64,000 nucleotides of DNA, taken from NCBI RefSeq assembly GCF_028548475.1, contig NZ_JAQQLE010000013.1:62001-126000 (forward strand). Reading direction: 5' to 3'. Positions 1-9,561 of this stretch are shown one piece after another. The DNA comes from Vogesella margarita (GTDB taxonomy: Bacteria; Pseudomonadota; Gammaproteobacteria; Burkholderiales; Chromobacteriaceae). The notes below the pieces were generated by a model. It ran no database searches and had not been told where the DNA came from. It saw only the letters and a list, made by a program, of their open reading frames with translations. A program made the position numbers and the translations under genes. Position 1 is the first letter of the stretch, and each line of letters begins with the position of its first letter.

Positions 1-238
1 ACTTCTTGTCGAAGCCCAGCTTGGACGCCACGATCACCGAGGCGCAGTCGGTCAGCGGGATGAAACCGACTTTGACTTCGGTCTTTTCGGGTTTGCCGGT
101 GGCCGCGGCAAAGGCGGAGGTGGCAAAGCCGGCAGGCAAGGCGGTTGAGGCCATCAGTGACAAGGCTCCCTTGAGGAAGTCGCGGCGGTCGTTGCCCGCC
201 GCGTGCGGGTGGAGATCGAGTTCGTGACGCTTTTCCAT
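1..238 (-). CDS. Nitrate-type ABC transporter substrate-binding protein (5' part only)
   Basis: The first 79 codons of a periplasmic solute-binding protein; the gene runs off the left edge. The start is the ATG at 238, preceded by GGGAG about 8 bases upstream. The N-terminus carries a twin-arginine signal (R18-R19 in DRRDFLKG) and a hydrophobic stretch ending in an Ala-rich cleavage region near residue 45. The mature protein opens with KVGFIPLTDCASVIVASKLG, typical of the NrtA/CmpA family that delivers nitrate, nitrite or bicarbonate to an ABC permease. The sigma-54 promoter and ANTAR attenuator in front, and nasT just upstream, favour nitrate over bicarbonate. The permease and ATPase genes would lie outside the window. 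Substrate assignment is inference; family assignment is firm. Confidence 0.85.
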   Translation of the reverse strand, partial: MEKRHELDLHPHAAGNDRRDFLKGALSLMASTALPAGFATSAFAAATGKPEKTEVKVGFIPLTDCASVIVASKLGFDKK

Positions 239-271
239 GTGCTGCTCCCAGAGTGAGTGGACTGCAAGTGC

Positions 272-357
272 AAAAGAAAAAGCGCCCGTCACCCCTTCAT
301 CAGAAAGGGCAACGGACGCCGTTGTCCGTGTTACCAGGCCTGCGCCGCCGTTGGCAC
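272..357 (-). promoter_or_regulatory. ANTAR-type two-hairpin antiterminator overlapping an intrinsic terminator
   Basis: In the minus-strand leader of the nitrate-transporter gene, two hairpins each carry the identical six-base loop AACGGC (A at loop position 1, G at position 4, the ANTAR hallmark). Hairpin P1 spans 357-342 (5-bp stem with one G-U pair) and P2 spans 329-312 (6-bp stem). The right half of P2 is shared with a 16-bp terminator stem (319-304 paired with 297-282, four G-U pairs) followed by a U-rich run at 281-272. P2 and the terminator therefore exclude each other. In the known mechanism (NasR, NasT), the ANTAR domain stabilises the two hairpins and allows read-through when nitrate or nitrite is sensed. 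Confidence 0.85.
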
Positions 358-370
358 CTTCCTGCTTTGT

Positions 371-386
371 GACGCGTGTTCGCGTC
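371..386. repeat. Inverted repeat at the predicted 5' end of the nitrate-gene leader
   Basis: A 6-bp inverted repeat (GACGCG, four-base loop, CGCGTC) lies immediately downstream of the sigma-54 promoter, so it would form a hairpin at the very start of the leader RNA. It lacks a six-base A/G loop and is not one of the two ANTAR hairpins. It may stabilise the 5' end. Confidence 0.5.
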
Positions 387-398
387 TCGCCACTCATT

Positions 399-416
399 TA
401 GCAAGGGCCGTGCCAG
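399..416 (-). promoter_or_regulatory. Sigma-54 (RpoN) promoter for the nitrate-transporter transcript
   Basis: Read on the minus strand the sequence is CTGGCACG, four bases, TTGCTA, a full match to the -24/-12 consensus with correct GG-to-GC spacing. Transcription would start near 388, giving a leader of about 150 bases that contains the ANTAR attenuator. Sigma-54 dependence implies an enhancer-binding activator, most likely NtrC; I did not find a convincing NtrC site upstream. Confidence 0.8.
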
Positions 417-539
417 ATATCAACATGCTGTTTTTAATGGATTTTTTGTTTACGGATGGTTTTTTTGCACTGCAACAGCACGGCGCGGCACCAGCACGGC
501 GCCGGTACTGCACCACGAGCGCCAGCGCAGAAAGCAAAA

Positions 540-566
540 GGCCGCAACAGTACGCCTGTTGCGGCC
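540..566 (-). terminator. Intrinsic terminator of nasT
   Basis: An 11-bp perfect stem (540-550 with 556-566) with a 5-base loop is followed on the minus strand by TTTT, 22 bases past the nasT stop. One arm overlaps a copy of the 14-base repeat family (559-572). Confidence 0.75.
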
Positions 567-572
567 AACCTT
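559..572 (-). repeat. AAGGTTGGCCGCAA repeat copy (intergenic)
   Basis: Full 14-base copy, minus orientation, between nasT and the nitrate-transporter gene. Part of it is built into the nasT terminator stem. Confidence 0.85.
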
Positions 573-588
573 GTGTGCCGGCGGCGGC

Positions 589-1167
589 TCAGCTTTTCAG
601 CCACTCCGCCAGGCTGATGATCTCCTGCGCCACCTCGGCCAGTTTCTTCTGCTGCTTCATCGCCCGCTCGCGCAGCTGCTTGTAGGCGGTGGCCTCGTCC
701 AGCCCCTTCATTTCCATCAGCAGGCCCTTGGCTTTTTCCACCACCTTGCGGTCGGCCAGCTGCCGTTGCGCGTCGGCCAGCTCGGCGCGGCGCGAGACGT
801 CGATCTGGTGGCGCTCGATCGCCACCTCCAGCAGCGGCTGGATGCGGCTGCTTTCCACCTCGCCGACCACATAGGCGGCCACGCCGGCGCTGAGCGCGGC
901 GCGGATGGTGTCGCGACTGCCGTCGTCGGTGAACATCACCACCGGCCGCTCACTCTGCGCGCCCATCACGCACACCTGCTCCAGCATGTCGCGCGATGGT
1001 GCATCGCTGTCGATCAGCACCACGTCGGGACGCGCCGCCGCCAGCACGTCGGCCAGGTGCAGGTTCGCCTCCACCTCGGCCACCACGCGCACGCCAGCCT
1101 GCTCCAGCAGCGTCCGCAACGACGCGGCCTTGCCGGAACCGTCCTTCACCAGCATGACTGTCAGCAC
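589..1167 (-). CDS. nasT: ANTAR-domain response regulator, nitrate antitermination protein NasT
   Basis: About 192 residues with an N-terminal receiver-like domain (KDGSGKAASLRTLLEQAG, later PDVVLIDSDAP) and a C-terminal ANTAR RNA-binding domain: a coiled region (ADAQRQLADRKVVEKAKGLL) followed by the three-helix LDEATAYKQLRERAMKQQKK segment. ANTAR proteins bind paired hexaloop hairpins to prevent termination. The target pair lies in the next transcription unit (342-357 and 312-329). I chose the GTG at 1167, 9-12 bases after GGAAGAGAGG; an ATG at 1155 is also possible. No NasS-like sensor is adjacent, so it may be encoded elsewhere or the receiver domain may respond directly. Confidence 0.88.
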   Translation of the reverse strand: MLTVMLVKDGSGKAASLRTLLEQAGVRVVAEVEANLHLADVLAAARPDVVLIDSDAPSRDMLEQVCVMGAQSERPVVMFTDDGSRDTIRAALSAGVAAYVVGEVESSRIQPLLEVAIERHQIDVSRRAELADAQRQLADRKVVEKAKGLLMEMKGLDEATAYKQLRERAMKQQKKLAEVAQEIISLAEWLKS

Positions 1168-1293
1168 CTTGTGTCCCTCTCTTCCTTTGTTATTGCAGCA
1201 AGCCGCAGCAATTGCCATGCCATGTGCTGACAGCACGCTGGCAGCAGATCGCCATTACAATCATGTCATTACCCCTACGCACAGGAACCCGCC

Positions 1294-1875
1294 ATGACCA
1301 CCCTGCAACGCTGCGGCTGGTGCAGCGACGACCCGCTGTACATCGCCTACCACGACCACGAATGGGGACAGCCGGTGCACGACGACCGCAAGCTGTTCGA
1401 GATGCTGGTACTGGAGGGCGCCCAGGCCGGGCTGTCGTGGATCACCATCCTGAGAAAGCGCGACAACTACCGCCGCGCCTTCCACGATTTCGACCCGCAA
1501 CGGGTGGCGGCGATGGACGAGTCCGACGTCGAGCGGCTACTGCTGGATGCCGGCATCGTGCGCAACCGGTTGAAAATCAACAGCGCGATCCGCAATGCAC
1601 GCGTGTTCCTTGCCATGCAGCAGAAACACGGCAGCTTTGCGCGCTGGCTGTGGCAGCACGTCGACGGCCAGCCGCTGCAGAGCCGGTGGGCCAGCCTGGC
1701 CGAGTGTCCGGCCAGCACCGAGCTGTCCGACCGCATCAGCAAGGCGCTGAAAAAGGAAGGCATGAATTTTGTCGGCAGCACGGTGATCTACGCCTTCCTG
1801 CAGGCCACCGGCGTGGTCAACGACCACCTCTGCAATTGCCCGCAGCACCCGCAACACCGCAAGCCCTGCGCGTAA
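1294..1875 (+). CDS. tag: DNA-3-methyladenine glycosylase I
   Basis: A 193-residue base-excision enzyme that removes 3-methyladenine from alkylated DNA. The N-terminus CGWCSDDPLYIAYHDHEWG gives the first two zinc ligands of the family (C7 and H20). The C-terminal VNDHLCNC segment supplies the other His and Cys. The GLSW region and the acidic residue before it match the substrate pocket of E. coli Tag. The length is normal. The ATG at 1294 follows AGGAACCCGCC. It is transcribed divergently from nasT and ends before a strong bidirectional terminator. Confidence 0.93.
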   Translation: MTTLQRCGWCSDDPLYIAYHDHEWGQPVHDDRKLFEMLVLEGAQAGLSWITILRKRDNYRRAFHDFDPQRVAAMDESDVERLLLDAGIVRNRLKINSAIRNARVFLAMQQKHGSFARWLWQHVDGQPLQSRWASLAECPASTELSDRISKALKKEGMNFVGSTVIYAFLQATGVVNDHLCNCPQHPQHRKPCA

Positions 1876-1891
1876 GCACGACAGCCCGGGG

Positions 1892-1915
1892 CTTGCGGCC
1901 AACCTTGGCCGCAAG
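1892..1915. repeat. Repeat copy with overlapping inverted half (hairpin)
   Basis: A full 14-base copy (1893-1906, minus orientation) runs directly into GGCCGCAAG, giving a 9-bp inverted repeat with a 6-base loop just after tag. No T-run follows. Confidence 0.8.
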
Positions 1916-2013
1916 CCATGCCTGCGCACCAGATCGGCGCGGCGGCACGCTTGCGGTCACCGCACTGCACCATGGCGACGCGCCATGATTTATCGGGCGA
2001 CGCGCGTACAAAC

Positions 2014-2040
2014 AAAAACCCGCCTCAGTGGCGGGTTTTT
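2014..2040. terminator. Bidirectional intrinsic terminator between tag and argS
   Basis: AAAAACCCGCC (2014-2024) pairs with GGCGGGTTTTT (2030-2040) across a 5-base loop. The A-run and T-run make it usable from both sides, which suits the convergent genes. Confidence 0.9.
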
Positions 2041-2064
2041 ACATCGCGTGGCACAGGGCCGGCC

Positions 2065-2078
2065 TTGCGGCCAACCTT
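2065..2078 (-). repeat. AAGGTTGGCCGCAA repeat copy (intergenic)
   Basis: Full 14-base copy, minus orientation, just past the 3' end of argS and before the shared terminator. Confidence 0.85.
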
Positions 2079-2092
2079 GCCGACACGGCGTC

Positions 2093-3826
<1,734 letters not shown>

Positions 3827-3890
3827 TCAAAGGCCGGACGCAAGGAGCGCCCGGCTGGGATGCAATGCACAAATTGTACGGGCTAACCGT

Positions 3891-3931
3891 GGTTGCGGCC
3901 AACCTTTGCACCACAAAGGTTGGCCGCAACC
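3891..3931. repeat. Inverted pair of the 14-base repeat (17-bp hairpin)
   Basis: Copies at 3893-3906 (minus) and 3916-3929 (plus) form a perfect 17-bp stem with a 7-base loop. It lies just downstream of trhP and upstream of argS. There is no long T-run, so if it terminates transcription it does so without the usual tail. Confidence 0.9.
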
Positions 3932-3944
3932 ACGGGGATATGGC

Positions 3945-5294
3945 TCAGAACAGGCGCGCCAGCAGCGCTTTCTCCATGCCGGCCATGCCGGGGATCTTCA
4001 CCTTCACGCCGTTGCCCGGCGCCACGCTGGCGGCCTCGCCGTTGCGCGTCATCGCGGTCAGTTCCACGGTGCGGTTGCCGCTCGGGTGGATGATTTCCAC
4101 GCGGTCGCCGACGGCGAAGCGGTTTTTCACGTCGATGGTCGCCCAGCCGTCGGCGTCCACTTCCGTCACGTCGCCGACGTACTGGCTCTGCTTGGCGATG
4201 GAGTGGCCGGACAGGTAGTTCTGGTGTTCCTGCGTCTGGTGGCGCTCGAGGAAGCCCGGGGTGTAGCCGCGGTTGGCGAGGCCTTCCAGCTCGGCCAGCA
4301 GGCTGTAGTCAAACGGGCGGCCGGCGACGGCGTCGTCAATGGCACGGCGGTAGGTCTGCGCGGTGCGCGCCACGTAGTACAGGCTCTTGGTGCGGCCTTC
4401 GATCTTCAACGAATCGACGCCGATCTTCACCAGCTTCTCCACCTGCTCGACGGCGCGCAGGTCCTTGGAGTTCATGATGTAGGTGCCGTGCTCGTCCTCG
4501 ATGATCGGCATCATCTCGCCCGGGCGGTTGGCCTCTTCGATCAGGTAGGTCTTGTCGGCCAGCGGGTGGCGCTGCTGGCTGCCGCAGGACGAGAAGCTCT
4601 GGTTGGCTTCTTCCAGCGCCTTGCCGAAGTCGAAGTCGATCTTCTGCGGCTTCACGTCACCGGCGTCGTCGCCCTGGGTGTCGTGCACCTTGTAGTCCCA
4701 GCGGCAGGCGTTGGTACAGGTACCCTGGTTCGGGTCGCGGTGGTTGAAGTAGCCGGACAGCAGGCAGCGGCCGGAGTAGGCAATGCACAGCGCACCGTGC
4801 ACGAACACTTCCAGCTCCATGTCCGGGCATTGCTGGCGGATCTCGGCGATCTCGTCGAGGCTCAGCTCGCGCGACAGGATGATGCGTTCCACGCCCATCT
4901 TCTGCCAGAACTTCACGCCCATATAGTTGGTAGTGTTGGCCTGTACCGACAGGTGGATGGGCACGTGCGGCCAACGTTCGCGCACCATCATGATCAGGCC
5001 GGGGTCGGCCATGATCAGCGCGTCCGGCTTCATCTCGATCACCGGTTCCATGTCCGACATATAGGTCTTGATCTTGCTGTTGTGCGGCAGGATGTTGCTG
5101 GCCACGAACAGCTTCTTGCCGCGAGCGTGCGCTTCTTCGATGCCGATGCGCAGCTCTTCCAGTTTGAAGTCGTTGTTTCGCGCACGCAGGCTATAGCGCG
5201 GCTGGCCGGCGTACACCGCATCGGCACCAAAATCGTAGGCGGCACGCATTTTGTCCAGCGTGCCGGCAGGCAGTAGCAGCTCGGGAGCTTTCAT
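3945..5294 (-). CDS. trhP: U32-family tRNA 5-hydroxyuridine modification protein TrhP (YegQ)
   Basis: A 449-residue peptidase-U32-family protein. It starts MKAPELLLPAGTLDKMRAAY and has the conserved block FVHGALCIAYSGRC followed by GTCTNACRW, giving four cysteines at about 170, 177, 193 and 197, expected to hold an iron-sulfur cluster. The EGRTKS block and C-terminal beta domain fit the long YegQ/TrhP subgroup. TrhP makes 5-hydroxyuridine at the wobble position of tRNAs in the oxygen-independent route using prephenate. The ATG at 5294 is chosen because the family begins there; upstream in-frame codons lack conservation. The 139-residue hypothetical gene ends 19 bases upstream. Confidence 0.9.
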   Translation of the reverse strand: MKAPELLLPAGTLDKMRAAYDFGADAVYAGQPRYSLRARNNDFKLEELRIGIEEAHARGKKLFVASNILPHNSKIKTYMSDMEPVIEMKPDALIMADPGLIMMVRERWPHVPIHLSVQANTTNYMGVKFWQKMGVERIILSRELSLDEIAEIRQQCPDMELEVFVHGALCIAYSGRCLLSGYFNHRDPNQGTCTNACRWDYKVHDTQGDDAGDVKPQKIDFDFGKALEEANQSFSSCGSQQRHPLADKTYLIEEANRPGEMMPIIEDEHGTYIMNSKDLRAVEQVEKLVKIGVDSLKIEGRTKSLYYVARTAQTYRRAIDDAVAGRPFDYSLLAELEGLANRGYTPGFLERHQTQEHQNYLSGHSIAKQSQYVGDVTEVDADGWATIDVKNRFAVGDRVEIIHPSGNRTVELTAMTRNGEAASVAPGNGVKVKIPGMAGMEKALLARLF

Positions 5295-5313
5295 CGGGGG
5301 CTTCTTCAGTGGT

Positions 5314-5733
5314 TCAGTGCAACAGACAGGCCATCGGCAGCGGTGCGAGGTCAGGCTCGACAAAAGCCCGGCGTGCGATGTCGTCGTTGAGTTTGTGTTC
5401 GGAATAGTGTTGCCGCAGCAGCGCAGGCAGGCCGTCGACGAGGTCGGCGTTGGCCGCAACAAAATCCTGCCAGTTGTCCAGGCACTCCGGCATGGCGTCG
5501 AGACGGTCGTAGACCAGGGTCAGACTGGCCATGGTCAGCGTGTGGTGGTACTTCTCCGCCGCACCCTGCGCCATCGCGTAGCGCGACAAGGCGCGCGCGC
5601 AGCGGGCCGCCGCCTCGCGCGCGGGATAAAGCCGGCGGTACGACCACGCCGCCAGCAGGTGCGCGCGATGATTGAACTCGGCCGCTGGCAGGGTATTGCT
5701 TTCCAGCTGCAGCAGAAACGCCTGTGCATCCAT
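5314..5733 (-). CDS. Conserved hypothetical protein (139 aa)
   Basis: I do not recognise a named function. The protein is soluble-looking and helical, with the block FNHRAHLLAAWSYRRLYP and a central AEKYHHTLTMASLTLVYDRLD segment containing several histidines, ending FVEPDLAPLP. The His-rich blocks could bind metal but this is a guess. The ATG at 5733 has GGGA nine bases upstream; a TTG seven codons earlier lacks a ribosome site. It lies directly before trhP on the same strand and may be co-transcribed with it. Confidence 0.7.
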   Translation of the reverse strand: MDAQAFLLQLESNTLPAAEFNHRAHLLAAWSYRRLYPAREAAARCARALSRYAMAQGAAEKYHHTLTMASLTLVYDRLDAMPECLDNWQDFVAANADLVDGLPALLRQHYSEHKLNDDIARRAFVEPDLAPLPMACLLH

Positions 5734-5762
5734 GTCTGATTGTCCCGGAGTCAAGCCAAAGC

Positions 5763-5787
5763 AAAAGGCCCCGCGACGGAGCCTTTT
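5763..5787. terminator. Intrinsic terminator after the DUF455/small membrane protein pair
   Basis: An 11-bp stem (5763-5773 with 5777-5787, one G-U pair on the minus strand) flanked by AAAA and TTTT. On the minus strand it lies about 100 bases downstream of the 71-residue membrane protein gene and upstream of the next gene. Confidence 0.75.
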
Positions 5788-5890
5788 GATGAATTTTTTG
5801 TTGCGCTGCGATTATGCGCGCCGCCCTGCGCAGCGTCAAGCCGGCCACCGGGCACAACAGCGACATCAAGTTACTGTTTTTGTAGCATTT

Positions 5891-6106
5891 TTAGCGTTTT
5901 CCACCGCGCAAGAACGCCAGGAGGCCCAGCATCTGGCCGGCCACGCCCAGCACCATCAGCACGATGGACAGCAGCAGCATCGGCACGCTGCCGGCCGCCG
6001 CCTGCTGCAGCGCAGAAGCCAGCACGAACAGCAGGCTGCCGATGATCATGCAGCCGATGGCCAGCGGCCGTCGTGCGCACAGGTGACGAAACAGTTGTTG
6101 CAGCAT
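5891..6106 (-). CDS. Small inner-membrane protein (71 aa), unknown function
   Basis: Two hydrophobic helices are visible, roughly residues 15-34 (PLAIGCMIIGSLLFVLASAL) and 41-66 (MLLLSIVLMVLGVAGQMLG), with an Arg-rich start (RHLCARR) and a basic end (RGGKR) that suggest both ends face the cytoplasm. It begins four bases after the stop of the ferritin-like gene, with CGGAGC in front of the ATG at 6106, so the two are translationally linked. No function is recognised. Confidence 0.7.
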   Translation of the reverse strand: MLQQLFRHLCARRPLAIGCMIIGSLLFVLASALQQAAAGSVPMLLLSIVLMVLGVAGQMLGLLAFLRGGKR

Positions 6107-6110
6107 GGTA

Positions 6111-6947
6111 TTACGCTCCGGCTGAAAGGCGCCGCCGGGTGACGGCAAAGTCTTCCAGCATCGCCAGTTCGAAATCACTGAAGCCCGCCGCCCGGCGCGC
6201 CTCCCAATTGTAAGCACCGCGCAGGGTATCGACTTCGTAGTCGATCAGCAACTGGCGGAAGCAGGCCAACGGCTCGATGCCGCGGGCGTCGCACAGCGTG
6301 GTGAACCAGTAGTTGCCGATCTGCACGTGGCCGATCTCGTCCTCGAAGATCCGGTCGAGAATGGCCACCGTTTCGGCGTCGCCCAGCGCCGCCAGCTTTT
6401 TGCGGATCGGCGGCACCGCATCGAGTCCGCGCGCCTCCAGCACCCGCGGCACCAGCGCCATGCGCACCATCACGTCGTGGTCGGTGTCCACCGCCATCTG
6501 CCACAGGCTGTTGTGGCCGACAAAATCGCCGTAGTCGAAGCCCAGCTGCCGCAGCCGCTCGCGCAGCATGTTGAAGTGGGTCGCCTCCTCCGCCGCCACC
6601 CGCAGCCAGTCCTCGACAAAGGCGTCCGGCATGTCGCGGAAACGCCAGACCGCGTCCAGCGCCAGGTTGATGGCATTGAACTCGATATGGGCGATGGCGT
6701 GGATCAGGCCGGCACGGCCGGCGACGCTGCCCAGCCCCTGGCGCGGCACCTCGAACGGAGACACCAGCTGCGGCCGCGCCGGGCGCCCTGGTGCCGGCAG
6801 CGGATGCGGCAAGGGCAGCGCGTCCGTGTCGCGCACCAGTTGTCCGTCCAGCCATTGCCGGTAACAGTCGCTGGCGAGCTGCGGTTTGGCGTCGATATCG
6901 CTGCTGCACAGCGCCCGGTAGACGGCGGGATAGAGAGAGGAAGTCAT
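6111..6947 (-). CDS. DUF455 ferritin-like protein
   Basis: A 278-residue member of the DUF455 family of ferritin-like proteins. The expected carboxylate/histidine metal ligands are visible in three blocks: AHIEFNAINLALD, AAEEATHFNMLRERL and FEDEIGHVQIGNYWF, the EXXH pattern of a di-iron four-helix bundle. The biochemical role of the family is not established; members are often found near tRNA or stress genes. It is divergent from fliW and followed immediately by a small membrane protein gene. Confidence 0.85.
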   Translation of the reverse strand: MTSSLYPAVYRALCSSDIDAKPQLASDCYRQWLDGQLVRDTDALPLPHPLPAPGRPARPQLVSPFEVPRQGLGSVAGRAGLIHAIAHIEFNAINLALDAVWRFRDMPDAFVEDWLRVAAEEATHFNMLRERLRQLGFDYGDFVGHNSLWQMAVDTDHDVMVRMALVPRVLEARGLDAVPPIRKKLAALGDAETVAILDRIFEDEIGHVQIGNYWFTTLCDARGIEPLACFRQLLIDYEVDTLRGAYNWEARRAAGFSDFELAMLEDFAVTRRRLSAGA

Positions 6948-6970
6948 GGCGCGGCATTTTACCCGTTGCC

Positions 6971-6988
6971 GGCTGACATTTGTCAGCC
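6971..6988. promoter_or_regulatory. 18-bp palindrome between DUF455 gene and fliW (candidate operator)
   Basis: GGCTGACA, two bases, TGTCAGCC: a perfect 8-2-8 palindrome in the divergent promoter region. It is too close to both starts and lacks a T-run, so an operator is more likely than a terminator. The binding protein is unknown. Confidence 0.4.
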
Positions 6989-7045
6989 AACAACGCCCGC
7001 GGCTATTGCATAATGCCGGTTCACGATGTCATGAGGAGACGCACC

Positions 7046-7486
7046 ATGCTGTTCAATTCCAGCCTGCTCGGCCAGGTCGAAGTCGATGAAAACACCATCA
7101 TCACCTTCGAGGCCGGCCTGCCCGCCTTCGAGAACTGCACCCGCTTCAAGCTGTTCCACGAGGCCGACAGCGATAACCCCAGCGTGTTCTGGATGCAGTC
7201 GCTGGACAACCCCGACGTGCTGTTCAGCGTCACCGACCCGCAGAAACTCGGCATCCGCTACGAGATCGAGCTGAGCCAGGACGAAGTCGCGGCCCTGGCG
7301 CTGAGCCGCCCGGAAGACGCCGCCATCCTGCTGACCATCTACCGTGAGCTGCCGGACGACGAAGCCAACCCGGCGCTGTCGCAGCTACGCGCCAATGTGC
7401 GCAACCCGCTGATCATCAATCTGGCGACGCAGAAAGCGCTGCAGAAAACCGGCCTCGCCTGCGACATCGTGTTCCACAACCGCTGA
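7046..7486 (+). CDS. fliW: Flagellar assembly factor FliW
   Basis: A 146-residue FliW protein, recognised by the start MLFNSSLLGQVEVDENTIITFEAG-like pattern, the central PSVFWMQSLDNPDVLFSVTD and the end block NPLIINLATQKALQ. FliW binds flagellin and, in Bacillus and Campylobacter, antagonises the RNA-binding regulator CsrA so that flagellin translation matches export. The ATG at 7046 follows GAGGAG at a good distance. No csrA or flagellin gene is nearby, so the partner must be encoded elsewhere. It is convergent with typA. Confidence 0.92.
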   Translation: MLFNSSLLGQVEVDENTIITFEAGLPAFENCTRFKLFHEADSDNPSVFWMQSLDNPDVLFSVTDPQKLGIRYEIELSQDEVAALALSRPEDAAILLTIYRELPDDEANPALSQLRANVRNPLIINLATQKALQKTGLACDIVFHNR

Positions 7487-7501
7487 GTCGGGTAGCAACA
7501 G

Positions 7502-7538
7502 GACAAGGTTGGCCGCAACGCTTGCGGCCAACCTTGTC
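7502..7538. repeat. Inverted pair of the 14-base repeat (17-bp hairpin)
   Basis: Copies at 7505-7518 (plus) and 7522-7535 (minus) form a 17-bp perfect stem with a 3-base loop, 15 bases after the fliW stop. A conventional terminator follows at 7553, so this hairpin is not needed for termination. Confidence 0.9.
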
Positions 7539-7552
7539 ACCGCCACCATGAA

Positions 7553-7589
7553 AAAACCGCCCGACAGGCCAGGCCTTTCGGGCGGTTTT
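7553..7589. terminator. Bidirectional terminator between fliW and typA
   Basis: AAAACCGCCCG (7553-7563) pairs with CGGGCGGTTTT (7579-7589); an inner GGCC repeat lies in the loop. A and T runs on both sides serve both convergent genes. Confidence 0.85.
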
Positions 7590-7627
7590 GCTGACAGCCG
7601 GAACCGTTGCCGGCTCCGGCCTGCCGA

Positions 7628-9445
7628 TTAGTTGGCGGCTGCCTTGTTCATGCGGCGACGATCGGATTCGTTCAGGAAACGCTTGCGAATACGGATCGAC
7701 TTAGGCGTGATTTCCACCAGTTCGTCGTCGTCGATGAATTCCACGGCCGATTCCAGAGTCATCTTGATCGGGGTGGTCAGGCGCACGGCTTCATCGGTAC
7801 CGGAGGCACGCACGTTGGTCAGCTGCTTGCCTTTGACCGGGTTCACCACCAGGTCGTTGTCGCGGCTGTGGATACCGATTATCATGCCTTCGTACAGCTT
7901 GTCGCCTGGCGACACGAACATGCGGCCGCGGTCTTCCAGCTTCCACAGTGCGTAGGCTACGGCTTCGCCGTTTTCCTGCGAGATCAGCACGCCATTGTGA
8001 CGGCCCGGCATGTCGGCTTTCACCGGTGCGTAGTCGTCAAACACGTGGCTCATCAGGCCGGTGCCGCGGGTCATGGTCATGAAGTCGGACTGGAAGCCGA
8101 TCAGGCCACGTGCTGGAATGTGGTATTCCAGACGGGTACGACCCATGCCGTCGGATTCCATATTGGTCAGCTCGCCACGGCGACGACCGATTTCTTCCAT
8201 CACGCCGCCCTGGTGGTTGTCTTCCAAGTCGATGGTCAGGTTTTCGTACGGCTCGCACTTCTCGCCGTTGATTTCCTTGTACACCACGCGCGGCTTGGCC
8301 ACGGCGATTTCAAAGCCTTCACGACGCATGGTTTCCAGCAGGATGGTCAGGTGCAGTTCGCCACGACCGGACACGCGGAACACGTCGGAGTCTTCGGTGT
8401 CTTCGACACGCAGCGCCACGTTGGTCAGCAGTTCCTTGGTCAGACGATCGCGGATCTGGCGCGAGGTCACGAACTTGCCTTCGGTACCGGCCAGAGGCGA
8501 GGAGTTCACCATGAAGTCCATGGTCAGGGTCGGCTCGTCCACGCCCAGCACCGGCAGGCCAACTGGCTGGTCCTTGTCGCAGATGGTCACGCCGATACCG
8601 ATATCCTCGATACCGGAGATGATGATGATGTCACCGGCTTCGGCGCCCTCAACCGGCACGCGCTCCAGACCACGGTAACCCAGCACCTGGTTGATACGAC
8701 CGGCGGCAACCTGCTCTTCGTGGTTCATCACCACAACTTGCTGGCCCGGCTTGATGCGGCCGTTCAGCACGCGGCCGATACCCATGCGACCGGTGTAGGT
8801 CGAGTAGTCCAGCGCGGAGATCTGGAACTGCAGCGGGGCGTCGGAATCACCGGCCGGAGTCGGTACGTGCTTGAGCACGGTCTCGAACAGCGGACGCATG
8901 TTGTCGGAGACTTCTTCCAGTTCCAGCTTGGCAAAGCCGTTCAGGCCGGAAGCGTAGATCACCGGGAAGTCCATCTGTTCGTCGTTGGCACCCAGCTTGT
9001 CGAACAGGTCGAAAGTCTGGTCTACCACCCAGTCCGGACGTGCGCCCGGACGGTCTACCTTGTTGATCACCACGATAGGACGCAGGCCCAGGGCCAGTGC
9101 CTTCTTGGTCACGAAACGGGTTTGCGGCATCGGGCCTTCAACGGCATCCACCAGCAGCAGTACGCCATCCACCATGCCCAGAACGCGCTCTACTTCACCA
9201 CCGAAGTCGGCGTGACCAGGGGTGTCAACGATGTTGATGTGCACACCTTCGTACTCGACGGCGGTGTTTTTGGACAGAATGGTAATGCCACGCTCTTTTT
9301 CAAGATCGTTGGAGTCCATTACACGTTCGTCAACTTGCTGGTTTTCACGGAAAGTACCGGATTGACGCAGCAGCTGGTCAACCAGCGTGGTCTTGCCGTG
9401 GTCAACGTGGGCGATAATGGCGATGTTACGAATTTGTCGGGTCAT
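7628..9445 (-). CDS. typA: Translational GTPase TypA/BipA
   Basis: A 605-residue ribosome-associated GTPase of the EF-G family. The P-loop AHVDHGKTT sits at residues 12-20, the switch [13 protein letters not shown] follows, and NKVDRPGAR is the G4 motif. Domains II and III and the BipA-specific C-terminal domain are complete. TypA assists ribosome assembly and growth under cold or stress. Codon use is more biased (CTG, ACC, GGT) than in neighbours, as expected for a well-expressed gene. The ATG at 9445 begins [20 protein letters not shown], matching family starts. Confidence 0.97.
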   Translation of the reverse strand: MTRQIRNIAIIAHVDHGKTTLVDQLLRQSGTFRENQQVDERVMDSNDLEKERGITILSKNTAVEYEGVHINIVDTPGHADFGGEVERVLGMVDGVLLLVDAVEGPMPQTRFVTKKALALGLRPIVVINKVDRPGARPDWVVDQTFDLFDKLGANDEQMDFPVIYASGLNGFAKLELEEVSDNMRPLFETVLKHVPTPAGDSDAPLQFQISALDYSTYTGRMGIGRVLNGRIKPGQQVVVMNHEEQVAAGRINQVLGYRGLERVPVEGAEAGDIIIISGIEDIGIGVTICDKDQPVGLPVLGVDEPTLTMDFMVNSSPLAGTEGKFVTSRQIRDRLTKELLTNVALRVEDTEDSDVFRVSGRGELHLTILLETMRREGFEIAVAKPRVVYKEINGEKCEPYENLTIDLEDNHQGGVMEEIGRRRGELTNMESDGMGRTRLEYHIPARGLIGFQSDFMTMTRGTGLMSHVFDDYAPVKADMPGRHNGVLISQENGEAVAYALWKLEDRGRMFVSPGDKLYEGMIIGIHSRDNDLVVNPVKGKQLTNVRASGTDEAVRLTTPIKMTLESAVEFIDDDELVEITPKSIRIRKRFLNESDRRRMNKAAAN

Positions 9446-9561
9446 GGGAACACGTAGTTTTAGAAAGTCGCGCGAATCATAGCACAAACGGGGTTACAGT
9501 TCACCGCCTGGGGTGGCTTTATTTCGGTACACTGGCGGCGTTTCATCAGGAGAACAACACA

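Noticed and set aside
489-516. NtrC enhancer sites upstream of the sigma-54 promoter
   Set aside because: GCACC and TGCACC half-sites are present but not in the spacing or symmetry of a real NtrC site.
257-685. Plus-strand frames across the nitrate leader and nasT
   Set aside because: They run antisense to the attenuator and nasT, with no support.
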